A stretch of 36,064 nucleotides of DNA. Source: Candidatus Spechtbacteria bacterium SB0662_bin_43 (GTDB taxonomy: Bacteria; Patescibacteriota; Minisyncoccia; Spechtbacterales; 2-12-FULL-38-22). Position numbers and translations under genes: made by a program. Below, piece by piece: positions 7,558 through 17,159 of the stretch. The stretch is taken from assembly GCA_009839835.1 (NCBI GenBank), contig VXOY01000014.1, positions 1-36,064 on the forward strand, written 5' to 3'. How positions within the stretch are numbered: position 1 is the stretch's first letter; each line of letters begins with the position of its first letter. The notes beneath the pieces were generated by a model. That model made no database searches. It saw only the letters and a list, made by a program, of their open reading frames with translations, and was not told the DNA's origin.

Positions 7558-8880
7558 TTATACTTGCAAATCCTCTAAAGAAGGAAGATGCTCTTGCCAT
7601 CCTTCGTAGCAATAGTGAAGTTTTCCTTTATAGCAGTTGATTGCACGTTGCTCTAAGCGTCTCTCTTCTCGTTTCTCTCTACAACCTTCATCGCATCTTG
7701 TTCTTCGTCTATTTGTAGATACTGCGTTCGTGGATACTGGATTGTTTGTAGGTTCATTCATTACCTGTTGTCCTACTTTCGGAGTAGGAGGGTCTTGTAT
7801 TACTGGTGTTCCTGACATACAAGCAAGTATTTCTTTCTCTTCTTGTTGTAATGTAGGAGGTTCTTTTCCATTATAACTCTGCGCTACTTGTAAGCTACAA
7901 GATTCGTACTGCTCTATGCAAACATTTACATCTGCTCTTTCTTTTTCTATTGTCTTGCTTTCGTCTCCTTCCCTTACTATGCAATAGTCAAATGCTGCCT
8001 GGTTTACTGGTGGCTGGTCTGTGCTCTGTACATCCTCTTCTATCTCATCTCGGTCTTCTATCCTATCTCGGTCAACTAATACATCGTTTACAGTCTGACT
8101 TGTTTTCCAGAATGGTGATTGGTTATCGTGGATGTAATATTCTGTTCTTGAAGAGAAGTTATTATCTCCCTCTGTGTGTACTTGAACAATAAAGGTTGAT
8201 GCCTCTTTGAGCCATATCAATCCAGGTGTTTGTCTATCCTTTTTACATAGATTTCTGTCTGCTGTGGTAGTAAATATACCATCGCAATCTACCAGTTGTG
8301 AGTCGTAAGTATCTTTCTTTAACTCTCTCTGTACTGCTTCTCGCATCTCTATATACTCGGCTCTATTACTATAATCACCGTGAGTTGCAAAACCTGCTTG
8401 TCCGTCTTTAGGGTATATAAGGATTGCGTCCTCCATATAGTTTAATCCTTCCCTTTTTTCTACCACTTTTGTATATCCTTGTATTCCGCTTATCGTAACA
8501 ATACCATCAACTGCGTTAGGTATATCGTTCGGTGTGCGTGTATCATCTGAATGGTCGTTCGGTGTTCCGTTATCGTCAATCGTATAGCCCACGATGTTTT
8601 GTAGGGTTCTTTCGCTGAGCCGTGCATAGTCGTATCCCACATTAACTTTTAATGTTAGCGTTTTACCTTTCGGAACCACTATTCCACAAAAGTCAGAAGT
8701 GGAAAGGTGGGGGGAAGGACATGCAAATTTATGTCCTACAGGAACTACCTCGCTCAGTGTTACTGTTTCCCCATTTCGTGTTTCTGTAATCAATGGTCTT
8801 TTTGCATCTGCAATCTTCGCTCCTATAAAAAGGAACACCATTACTGCTATTAAGAATATTACTGCTTTTTTATAATTCAT
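7558..8880 (-). CDS. Secreted, Cys-containing protein of unknown function
   Basis: N-terminal signal/TM segment MNYKKAVIFLIAVMVFLFIGAKIADAK; multiple Cys; 440 aa. Confidence 0.8.
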   Translation of the reverse strand: MNYKKAVIFLIAVMVFLFIGAKIADAKRPLITETRNGETVTLSEVVPVGHKFACPSPHLSTSDFCGIVVPKGKTLTLKVNVGYDYARLSERTLQNIVGYTIDDNGTPNDHSDDTRTPNDIPNAVDGIVTISGIQGYTKVVEKREGLNYMEDAILIYPKDGQAGFATHGDYSNRAEYIEMREAVQRELKKDTYDSQLVDCDGIFTTTADRNLCKKDRQTPGLIWLKEASTFIVQVHTEGDNNFSSRTEYYIHDNQSPFWKTSQTVNDVLVDRDRIEDRDEIEEDVQSTDQPPVNQAAFDYCIVREGDESKTIEKERADVNVCIEQYESCSLQVAQSYNGKEPPTLQQEEKEILACMSGTPVIQDPPTPKVGQQVMNEPTNNPVSTNAVSTNRRRTRCDEGCREKREERRLEQRAINCYKGKLHYCYEGWQEHLPSLEDLQV

Positions 8881-8900
8881 AGTTATGTTAATTGTAATTC

Positions 8901-8929
8901 CCTATAACATTATTTGAGAGTTTAGTCAA
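8901..8929 (-). promoter_or_regulatory. Sigma70-like promoter TTGACT-N17-TATAGG with TG extension
   Basis: Minus-strand TTGACTAAACTCTCAAATAATGTTATAGG. Confidence 0.6.
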
Positions 8930-9137
8930 CCTCACCATTCAATAATGAGATAACTTCTTGGTGTTCTTTTATTGCCTTGTTTAGCAATCTATCCATCTTG
9001 ACGAAGTCTGGTGTAGGTATATTTGTGTCTGGGTCAATCCAATCCTTTCCTTCGTGTTCGGTCGCCAACTTCGTTACCGCAAGCAGTGTATTGTCAAACT
9101 TTTTTACAGCAAGGGTTACGTCTGGGTTGTCCTGCAT
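8922..9137 (-). CDS. 71-aa hypothetical protein, -1 frame relative to the upstream gene
   Basis: ORF overlapping the 3' end of 9116..10072 by 22 nt. Confidence 0.65.
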   Translation of the reverse strand: MQDNPDVTLAVKKFDNTLLAVTKLATEHEGKDWIDPDTNIPTPDFVKMDRLLNKAIKEHQEVISLLNGEVD

Positions 9138-10072
9138 GTTAAAAAAAAAGATTTTAACCGCTCAATAAGGGAACGCTTTACTACCACTGTTCCCGTGTAT
9201 GAGCCAAGACCGAGTTCCTTTGCCCTGTCTTCCAATATACCATTCACAGCGTTATCAACGTCTGTTTCTGATAGTGAACTTATTGAGCGTGCTGACTGGT
9301 CAACCTCACCTGCCGAGCCAAAGGTTGATGTAACTGTTACAAGTCCATCGTGTACTCCTTTCTCGTCCAATGGTCTCGCAAGTCCTACTTCAACATCAGC
9401 AAGTTGTATCGTTTCCCACTCAGTCCATTTCCCGTCTTTCATATACCTGTAGTCAATCGCCCCATCCCAGTATGTTTGAACTCTCGTTGTGAGGGTAAGG
9501 TTTCCTGTTAACGCTGATAGAACTACTACTTCTGCTGTGTGTGGTGGAAGGGTCGTTGATAGACCATCAGTTGAACCCAGTGTTTTTGTTTCTGAGTTTG
9601 AGTAGGTCTTACTTTTTGAAACTGAAACGCTCACCGTATTCTTTGCTCCTGCCGAGAACACAGCACCTTTTGCTTCAACATCAACCTCCAAACTATCAGC
9701 GATGTCTAATGAAGTCGTCATTGAACTTGATTGTTCCAATGTTGTTGATTGTTCTAACTGAGTGTTGAAAGTATTGGAAACATCTGCATAAAGGTTATTC
9801 CATATATGCTTTTTAATTGCAGTCGGCTTTAGTGAATACGATGTCTTATTATCTAAAACCTTTGCCTTTCCCTGTGCCCTTACATCGTTATGCCACCTCC
9901 ACTGATAGCGTGCACCGTTAAGGTGTTGTGCGGAATACTCGTCCATAAAAGCGATAATACCACCGTCTCCTAATCCACCCCCTACATCCCACTCTCCTGT
10001 TGAAGAAACAGAAACGTCTGTAGGGTCTGTGGGGTTTTGTTCAAATTGAACATTTATAGTTTGATTTGCCAT
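9116..10072 (-). CDS. Aerolysin/ETX-MTX2-like beta-pore-forming protein
   Basis: Long S/T-rich alternating strands (TTLEQSSSMTTSLDIADSLEVDVEAKGAVFSAGAKNTVSVSVSKSKTYSNSETKT), then LPPHTAEVVVLSALTGNLTLTTRV, resembling the ETX/MTX2 insertion-loop region and VPPxT motif. Confidence 0.6.
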   Translation of the reverse strand: MANQTINVQFEQNPTDPTDVSVSSTGEWDVGGGLGDGGIIAFMDEYSAQHLNGARYQWRWHNDVRAQGKAKVLDNKTSYSLKPTAIKKHIWNNLYADVSNTFNTQLEQSTTLEQSSSMTTSLDIADSLEVDVEAKGAVFSAGAKNTVSVSVSKSKTYSNSETKTLGSTDGLSTTLPPHTAEVVVLSALTGNLTLTTRVQTYWDGAIDYRYMKDGKWTEWETIQLADVEVGLARPLDEKGVHDGLVTVTSTFGSAGEVDQSARSISSLSETDVDNAVNGILEDRAKELGLGSYTGTVVVKRSLIERLKSFFLTCRTTQT

Positions 10073-10084
10073 AGTATTAGTTAA

Positions 10085-13000
10085 TTAAGGAGTTCCGTCT
10101 CCCATTATCCACCTTGAAATTCTGTTATTGGACGTGTTGAGGAGTGCGTATAACTGATATGGATTTTTGAAGGAGAGACTATTATACTCAGCCTCTGTCA
10201 TAACCGCTATTAGTCCAGGATACAACAGCGTATTATCCTCATCGCTATCGTGTTTAGTGCTATCCCACACAAAGTTAGGAGAGCCGACTGAACTGTATGT
10301 TGCTCCCGGGTCAACCTCAACATAGAACTCTTGACCCTTTACGACCGCTTTTACGGTCTGAACGACACGCCACACATTCGTAGAGTCGTCCCATTCGTGA
10401 AGGATAGTAGGAGCCTGAAGACCTGGTATTCTCGTCATTAGTCTAATGTTGTGTCCTGCTCCTGCTACTCCTGTTCGTGCGTTGAGTATGAGTTGAAGCA
10501 CGGCTAAATCTTCTGTTGCTTCAAGTCGCCCTCCGTCTATCCTTACCCCTGCCATTGTTTGATTGTTTGTATGAGAACCTAATGCTGGACCGAGAAGACG
10601 TCTGCCGAATACCCACGTTACTGGGTTGCTCAAGTCGTATTCTTGTAGATACGAGACATTTGCACTATCTGGGAGTATAAAGTGTATCCTCACTGCCTCA
10701 ACGAATAGCACTTGGCTTCCAAGCTGGAGACTTCGCAACCTGACTGTCATATGGTCTGTAGTTGCTGGTGCTTCTGTTGATTGAATATCAACTTGATACG
10801 AAAGAGTTTTAATTTCTGTGGTATTAAAGTCCAGGTCAATGTTTCGCCAGTCGTGTTGTCTATCTACCCCAAACTTTACTGGAACATCTAACTCAAGACG
10901 CAAGTTTGCCTCGTCTGAGCCGACTGCCATATGGTGTTTATAATCAACCTCTACACGCAACCTAAACTTGTTCGTATTGCTTCCACTATTCGCAGTTGTT
11001 GCTGCTACCCCATTATGAGCAAATCTATTATTCGCCTGGTCCCACGTGAAGCCTGGCTTTGTTGCGTCATATCCTGCTCCTGTGCCAAAACTGGTAATCG
11101 TGGTGTCAGCATTGTGTAGGACTTTTATAGTCCCTACAACCTCTGGGTTTCCCTGTGGTCCTGTAGCCTCATATGCAACATCTGAGAGTTTTGCTGTTGT
11201 TCTTGTATCATTAGACCTAACTTCTGTTAATCGCACAGGAACCGCATTTGCTGGGTCATCTGAGCCGAGTGGTACGACGGCATCGTCAGCAGACCGTCCC
11301 CATAGTCCTAAATTGAGGTCTGGTGCTTTTAATCGTAAATGATTTTGGTCGTCCTTTCGTATCGTGTTTGAACCGAAGACTTCTGGTATCGTTGGTTTAT
11401 TCTTAATATATGCCTCTGATGAGGTGTCGGTCTCATCCCAATCTGATTGCTCTCCTGAACCTCCACCAGAGCCTCCACCACTACGTACAAGTGATATGCG
11501 AAGCCGTGTTACGACTTGTGCACCATTCTCCTGTCTTTGTGTTACGTCAGAAGAAACTATATACAGACTTCTATAGCTTATATCATGGCGTATTGTTCCC
11601 GTATGTTGTAGAAATTGTTCACCTTCATCGTGGAGAACCTCTCTTACTTGGATAATGTGATTATTATGTACCCCAGCAGATGATTGACTTGAAGACCAAA
11701 TAATGTCTATATCTGCGTGTCCTATTGGTGCTATATCTCGTGCGACAATAGTATCGTTTTCTAATACCTCAAACGCCCAGTGATTGAGTGTCGCATCACT
11801 AAATGCAGATTTATAGTAAATAGTGGCATCTGAACCAGACGTTTCATTATCATAAAGGAAGTAATTTTTATCATAGTCGTCATCTGTAAAAGCTCCTGAT
11901 AAAATAGATGTTGTATCGCCAAGAACACTAAATCTATTATTACTTACCTGTGTTGCTGATAGTTCAGTCCACGTAAGATGTCCGACACTTCTATTAAAGT
12001 TTGAACCTATCACTGGTTGCCTAAATGAAAATTGCAAATCTTCTCTCGGTAAATCTGTTGCTGCGCCACTATTTGTACCAAGATAATTTCTGTGGCTAAA
12101 ATCAAGTCGTTTTAGTATCGGGAAACCTTGAATATTCACCAGATAATATATAAAGTTTTCGTGGTAATAAGGATTGTCCGACTCATAAAAAGTGTTGTAT
12201 GCTGGTGAAATAAAACTATTTGCAAGAACATCATTATCCTGCAACGAAATGAAGCCAAGATAATTCTCAAATGTCGTTACGTCTGGTGCAAGGAAGGTAT
12301 CTGGTATTACGAAAGCTGCAACACTTGTATCAAAAGTATCGGGGTCAGTTACTGTGATTGAAAAATCAAGATTTACCCCCCATGAAATATAAGAACCTGC
12401 CCTGTCAACAAGTGCTATAGAGTCAACAGATGTTGTATTGGTACTGCCGAAATGCCCTGAATAAAAGAAGAAAAGTCCAGATGTACCATTCCACATTGCT
12501 CTTGTGAATCCGTGTGTGAAATCATCTGAAAATGTAGAACTAATAACACCAGCACCGAACTGTCCTCCATAAACATAACATCGCATAACTCCTGCATCGT
12601 TTACTCTTCCTTGTGCATCATAGGCTGCCTTATCTGCGTAATCCACTGTTACGAAGACAGCAACGTCAAAACTAAATGCAGTTATGTGTGAAGAATCCGA
12701 TGAACTAATTTGTTCAACAGAACCTTTAACAATTCTTAAGCCAGATATATACCTTCTATTCGCTGCTTGCTTTGTTGCTAAATCAGAAGAAGTTGCGACA
12801 CTCCCGTATGAACGGAGACCTGAAGGTAGGTCTGCTGTTTCTAACCATTGCATTGCAGCTACTCCCAATCTTTCATCTACCGTGATTCTTCCATAGGTAA
12901 TATATTCAATACAACCACTGTCCCCCCAAACAATAAGAAAATCATTATTACCTACTTTTTCTATTGCACCTACCGTTATGGCTGAAAACGTTCTACTTCC

Positions 13001-16000
13001 TACATCACCTGAAGTGAATAATCCAATCTGGGAGATTTCACCATCCTCAACAGTATTATCTGCATTAAATCTCCATAAACTAAACGCAGTTGCAACTTCT
13101 CTGGTAACTCCGTCAAGGCTTCTTGATTGTGTTATTACATTAAGCGAGTATGCGTGATTATTTTGTAACTGACCACTTTGTGCGACAGGTACTATAGTAA
13201 TATCTTCGTCATCGCCACCAGACGATACATTACCCCATTCTGTTGCATAGTCCGCATCACCCGCCTTTATCAATGCCTGTCCTGTTGTACCTCCTGCAGG
13301 TATCAATCTACTTTCTTGGACACCTACAAATACTTGCCTCCAATGAGATGCGTCAGTGTTAGGAGTTGCTGTACTATTATTTATTGTTTGGATACAAAGG
13401 TAGTATAGATTCAAATACTCAACAATAGTTCCTTCGGTGTATGAGTGCCCTGACATCCATTCAGTAAATATGTGTCTTCTTCCTAATAGTTCCCAGTATC
13501 GTGTTGTTCCTGCTGGAATACTATCTGTTGGGGTATTGCCTGTATTTGTTGCCTCAAGCGAAATCCACAATCTGCTTTGGTATTCAACAATAGAACCTAC
13601 GTTATAGGTTGTCGCAGCAGCGTATGTTCCCTCAAAGCCACCTCCACTACCAGTTCCCGCAATCGTTAATTCTTGGGTATCGTCATCCTCAGTTACCGTT
13701 ATATTATCTCCTTGCTTTAAGATTTCTTTTGCCTGGTCATACACAGCGTCCTTTGTTACATCACCTTGCCATCTATATACGTCCTCTGACTTCTCAAGAA
13801 TAACAGCTCCATTTGGGAACTGTGCTATTGCCATCCACCAGTAGTCCCACGTATTAAGTGTTCCAATCAAGTATTGGTTTGAATGGTAGCGGGCACCGTT
13901 GAATCTTCGTTGTGATATTGGTGTCCCTGTTGGTACTCGGAGTAATACATTCTGAGCTGCCGACTGAGCAAGCCCCGTAAGCGTTGATGCTGGCGAACCG
14001 TCTGTGTATGCTTGTGCTGCAGCGTTTACATTTGCTGGTCTGGTATTCCCACCTCGTATAAACTGACCGTCTGCCTCCAGTGCCAACAACCACGCCTTAT
14101 CACCCTCACGAATAATATCCCTCGTCTTATCGTCTAACGCTTCTATCGCATCGCCATAATCTGTAGTATTTGCTGGTTTATTTGCCTCTCCAAAGACATC
14201 CCAGAATGTTCCATCAAATACTAACTGAACAGCTTGATGTTGTACTGTTAGGGTATAGATTGTTGTATTGTTCGGATAGACAATGGTTACACCACCGTCC
14301 CCTGCGTCAGCCTTGAGTATTGTTATTGTATCCCCGTTATTCGGGTTGGAAGGCATCGTAAGCGTTATATTTGTAGAACTTGTTGTTACAGAAACAACCT
14401 CACCTATATTTGTAGTAGTAAGTGTTGTGTCTCCGGTTACTTCTGTAACCTCTTTGCTCTCCTTATTTATTTTTGTTAGGAGCGTCTCCTCAAGGTTTGT
14501 CTCTTTTACTACACCCTCTCCCAGCTTGTGTGTGTGGTCTCCACGAGACGGATTAGGTGAAGTTCCAGGCTCTGCTGTCTCACCAACATCCTCTGGGTCA
14601 TCATCGGAAAGCACAGTCATAACATCCTCTGGGTCTATCTTTCCAAAGTTTATAAACGGTGCTGAAGTCTCACTCTCGCTTGCGTCTATTACAAGTGCGT
14701 CAAGTTGATAGTAATCGTAACCGTCTTCTACTTCTGGGAAGTCAAGGTTTAACTCCCACACTGTCCTGCGAAATCCATCAGGGTCAGCGCCTTGCTGTGC
14801 TCTAAATTTTACATCTACAAGAAACCTGGTTTCAAAATTGTCTGTCTTTATCCTATAATCACCGTGTGATACAGGAGTATTCGTATTTGGAAGGTTCTGT
14901 AAATCAAATTCAGGGTGTGTTGCTGGTAGAACTCTTGTGTAAAACTTTACTAACGACCTTGATTGTTTCGGTATTGAGGGTTTATTCTTTATATAATCAA
15001 CTTCTTCATCATCAGTTTGCTCCCAATCTGATTGTACTTGTGCTGCAGGTATTGTTGGTTTGTTTTGAATATATGCGTCTGATGAGGTATCTGTCTCATC
15101 CCAGTCGCTTTGAACTTGTTCAGAACCTACTTCAATCGCTATCTCAACCCATACAGTGCTTGTATCGGGCTGCTGTCCTGTTATTACCTGTGCTGTAGAA
15201 GCCGTCTCCAAGATATACATCTTGCCCTCATACACAACAACATCGCCATATACATACGAACGGGAAGCATTGTATGTTCCGTGATATTTCATTGGTGGAA
15301 TAGTGTAACCATACTCTTCATTATTGATATTCCTCATTATCCAACGTCCCCTGTTTGCGTTTGCTGGTGTGAGACCAGGAAGACCTGTTGCTCCTCCCTC
15401 ACCAACTATCCGTATTGCTGGTGTCCAGTCTGCACTATCGTTAGCAGGTTTTGTTATACCAGAAGCCTGACGCATATACTGTATGCCTGTTCCTGGTTGG
15501 AATGTATCAACCCACGTCATAGAATCTACTGAGTATTGTGTGTATGTACTATTTCCTGGTTCGCCCTGTGTGTCTGCGACAAATACTTTTACTGCATGTA
15601 AATGTGCTCCTGTAATATGAATAACCTCATTATCATTTCGTGCTACTAACTTAATAACTCCTCGTATGCTCTTTGAACCGTCAGAGTCAACAACACCAGT
15701 TACTGAACGCAAGCCTTGAATGTCGTTCAGTTCAGTTTCACTTCCTACGTTTGTTTGGTTTGCACCATATCCACTGTTTGCGTGTCTAATCTTTCCATCA
15801 TACTCAATACCAAGAGCTTTGTAGTATGCTCTGTTGTTTTGAATATTCTTATCTTCAATCTTGGTTGATATGCAGACAATCCATTGACCTTGTGGAAGAA
15901 CTAATTCTCCTGTTGTTGTTGAGTAGGTAGCAGCGTCTGGTACATTATTCTCTCCAGATACATTCTGGAATTGAAGTGGAAGCCAAACATTTTCTCTGGC

Positions 16001-17122
16001 TCCCGTTATTGTAATATCGCCTGTAACAGCACTGTCTAATCCTGTCTTTGTTCCATCAATATCGTCTGTTCCCAAGTGGACGAAGAAATCTTTTGAATCA
16101 AATGCTCCACCTGTTCCATCGCCAATTTCCCATAGTTTTTCCCAAGTACCACTTACCTTTTTCCACGCAACGTTTGTTTGAGTGTTGATAATAATATCAT
16201 CATCTTGTCCCTCAGAACCTGTCGGGTTCGTTGTTTGCTTTGTTATAGACGGTGTCTGGTGCCTGTGGTTTCCACGAGAGACGGTTTCTTTATCACCTGC
16301 TTCCCCCTCTGACTCACGTGAACGCTCTGGTATAGCAGTATCAAATGCAACCTCTCCTTCTGGGACTACTATATCTGGGACTGTTGAGAGGTCAACAAAG
16401 TTAAAGTTTACAGTTATAATTTCTCCGTTGCTAAATGTTGCATCTCCACTGCGTGAATCTCGCACACAAGTAAATAATGTATAGGTACTATCTCCATGCG
16501 TTACTTCACCGGTTGACCTAATGCGATAGGTTCTTGATTCTATATTGTTCTGGTCAAGTAGAACAATAGATACACCAGGACGAACATTTTTTAAATAAGC
16601 AGTTTCTTCTGCGCTATCTGCATCAGTTCCACCAATATGAGAAATGGCTACAGCAACCTCCCCAGAAGCATTTGGTGTTCCAATATTTATTCTATTATTT
16701 CCTGTTGTTGCATCTAATGTATCTGTATATATACGCACCATTGACCTTCCAATAACACCATCAACATCTGCTATTCCGTATGTGTTTGTTGGGGTTGTGA
16801 AGCTTTCTTGAGCGATAAGAACTTCACGTAAACGAGCGTCTCTATCTGGTTGTATAAACGAATGTTCTATGCCATTTACACTTATAATATACCTCGTATT
16901 GAAGTTCGCTATTAAATTGTTTGGTATAAGCTCACAAGTAAAATTACCCTCATCGTCTGTGAATGTGGTCTTTTCTGTACTAACGGTTGTTGAATCTAAC
17001 GTGTTTACAGGAGCAATGACCGGAGCGTCAGTTGCATTGTCAATCAAACGAATTACTACCTCTGAGTTTGCGAGGTCGTCTCCATTTGGTTTTGTGAGTT
17101 TACCTGTGAGAGTTCGTAGCAA
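10085..17122 (-). CDS. 2345-aa tail fibre/receptor-binding protein, TTG start
   Basis: N-terminal RTLTGKLTKPNGDDL Ig-like domain; three QSDWxxTDxxxxxYIxNKPxIP repeats; GNHRHQ and GDHTHK HxH motifs; carbohydrate-binding-like modules. Confidence 0.85.
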   Translation of the reverse strand: MLRTLTGKLTKPNGDDLANSEVVIRLIDNATDAPVIAPVNTLDSTTVSTEKTTFTDDEGNFTCELIPNNLIANFNTRYIISVNGIEHSFIQPDRDARLREVLIAQESFTTPTNTYGIADVDGVIGRSMVRIYTDTLDATTGNNRINIGTPNASGEVAVAISHIGGTDADSAEETAYLKNVRPGVSIVLLDQNNIESRTYRIRSTGEVTHGDSTYTLFTCVRDSRSGDATFSNGEIITVNFNFVDLSTVPDIVVPEGEVAFDTAIPERSRESEGEAGDKETVSRGNHRHQTPSITKQTTNPTGSEGQDDDIIINTQTNVAWKKVSGTWEKLWEIGDGTGGAFDSKDFFVHLGTDDIDGTKTGLDSAVTGDITITGARENVWLPLQFQNVSGENNVPDAATYSTTTGELVLPQGQWIVCISTKIEDKNIQNNRAYYKALGIEYDGKIRHANSGYGANQTNVGSETELNDIQGLRSVTGVVDSDGSKSIRGVIKLVARNDNEVIHITGAHLHAVKVFVADTQGEPGNSTYTQYSVDSMTWVDTFQPGTGIQYMRQASGITKPANDSADWTPAIRIVGEGGATGLPGLTPANANRGRWIMRNINNEEYGYTIPPMKYHGTYNASRSYVYGDVVVYEGKMYILETASTAQVITGQQPDTSTVWVEIAIEVGSEQVQSDWDETDTSSDAYIQNKPTIPAAQVQSDWEQTDDEEVDYIKNKPSIPKQSRSLVKFYTRVLPATHPEFDLQNLPNTNTPVSHGDYRIKTDNFETRFLVDVKFRAQQGADPDGFRRTVWELNLDFPEVEDGYDYYQLDALVIDASESETSAPFINFGKIDPEDVMTVLSDDDPEDVGETAEPGTSPNPSRGDHTHKLGEGVVKETNLEETLLTKINKESKEVTEVTGDTTLTTTNIGEVVSVTTSSTNITLTMPSNPNNGDTITILKADAGDGGVTIVYPNNTTIYTLTVQHQAVQLVFDGTFWDVFGEANKPANTTDYGDAIEALDDKTRDIIREGDKAWLLALEADGQFIRGGNTRPANVNAAAQAYTDGSPASTLTGLAQSAAQNVLLRVPTGTPISQRRFNGARYHSNQYLIGTLNTWDYWWMAIAQFPNGAVILEKSEDVYRWQGDVTKDAVYDQAKEILKQGDNITVTEDDDTQELTIAGTGSGGGFEGTYAAATTYNVGSIVEYQSRLWISLEATNTGNTPTDSIPAGTTRYWELLGRRHIFTEWMSGHSYTEGTIVEYLNLYYLCIQTINNSTATPNTDASHWRQVFVGVQESRLIPAGGTTGQALIKAGDADYATEWGNVSSGGDDEDITIVPVAQSGQLQNNHAYSLNVITQSRSLDGVTREVATAFSLWRFNADNTVEDGEISQIGLFTSGDVGSRTFSAITVGAIEKVGNNDFLIVWGDSGCIEYITYGRITVDERLGVAAMQWLETADLPSGLRSYGSVATSSDLATKQAANRRYISGLRIVKGSVEQISSSDSSHITAFSFDVAVFVTVDYADKAAYDAQGRVNDAGVMRCYVYGGQFGAGVISSTFSDDFTHGFTRAMWNGTSGLFFFYSGHFGSTNTTSVDSIALVDRAGSYISWGVNLDFSITVTDPDTFDTSVAAFVIPDTFLAPDVTTFENYLGFISLQDNDVLANSFISPAYNTFYESDNPYYHENFIYYLVNIQGFPILKRLDFSHRNYLGTNSGAATDLPREDLQFSFRQPVIGSNFNRSVGHLTWTELSATQVSNNRFSVLGDTTSILSGAFTDDDYDKNYFLYDNETSGSDATIYYKSAFSDATLNHWAFEVLENDTIVARDIAPIGHADIDIIWSSSQSSAGVHNNHIIQVREVLHDEGEQFLQHTGTIRHDISYRSLYIVSSDVTQRQENGAQVVTRLRISLVRSGGGSGGGSGEQSDWDETDTSSEAYIKNKPTIPEVFGSNTIRKDDQNHLRLKAPDLNLGLWGRSADDAVVPLGSDDPANAVPVRLTEVRSNDTRTTAKLSDVAYEATGPQGNPEVVGTIKVLHNADTTITSFGTGAGYDATKPGFTWDQANNRFAHNGVAATTANSGSNTNKFRLRVEVDYKHHMAVGSDEANLRLELDVPVKFGVDRQHDWRNIDLDFNTTEIKTLSYQVDIQSTEAPATTDHMTVRLRSLQLGSQVLFVEAVRIHFILPDSANVSYLQEYDLSNPVTWVFGRRLLGPALGSHTNNQTMAGVRIDGGRLEATEDLAVLQLILNARTGVAGAGHNIRLMTRIPGLQAPTILHEWDDSTNVWRVVQTVKAVVKGQEFYVEVDPGATYSSVGSPNFVWDSTKHDSDEDNTLLYPGLIAVMTEAEYNSLSFKNPYQLYALLNTSNNRISRWIMGDGTP
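11385..11449 (-). repeat. Fibre repeat copy 3: EQSDWDETDTSSEAYIKNKPTIP
   Basis: DNA nearly identical to the copy at 15048-15114. Confidence 0.85.
14970..15036 (-). repeat. Fibre repeat copy 2: VQSDWEQTDDEEVDYIKNKPSIP
   Basis: Same protein motif. Confidence 0.85.
15048..15114 (-). repeat. Fibre repeat copy 1: VQSDWDETDTSSDAYIQNKPTIP
   Basis: Same protein motif. Confidence 0.85.
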
Positions 17123-17148
17123 TTGAGTTCTCGTTTATATCTAATAAC

Positions 17149-17157
17149 ATTATACCA
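17149..17157 (-). promoter_or_regulatory. Extended -10 promoter TGGTATAAT upstream of the tail fibre
   Basis: Minus-strand GTATGGTATAATGTTATTAG. Confidence 0.55.
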
Positions 17158-17159
17158 TA

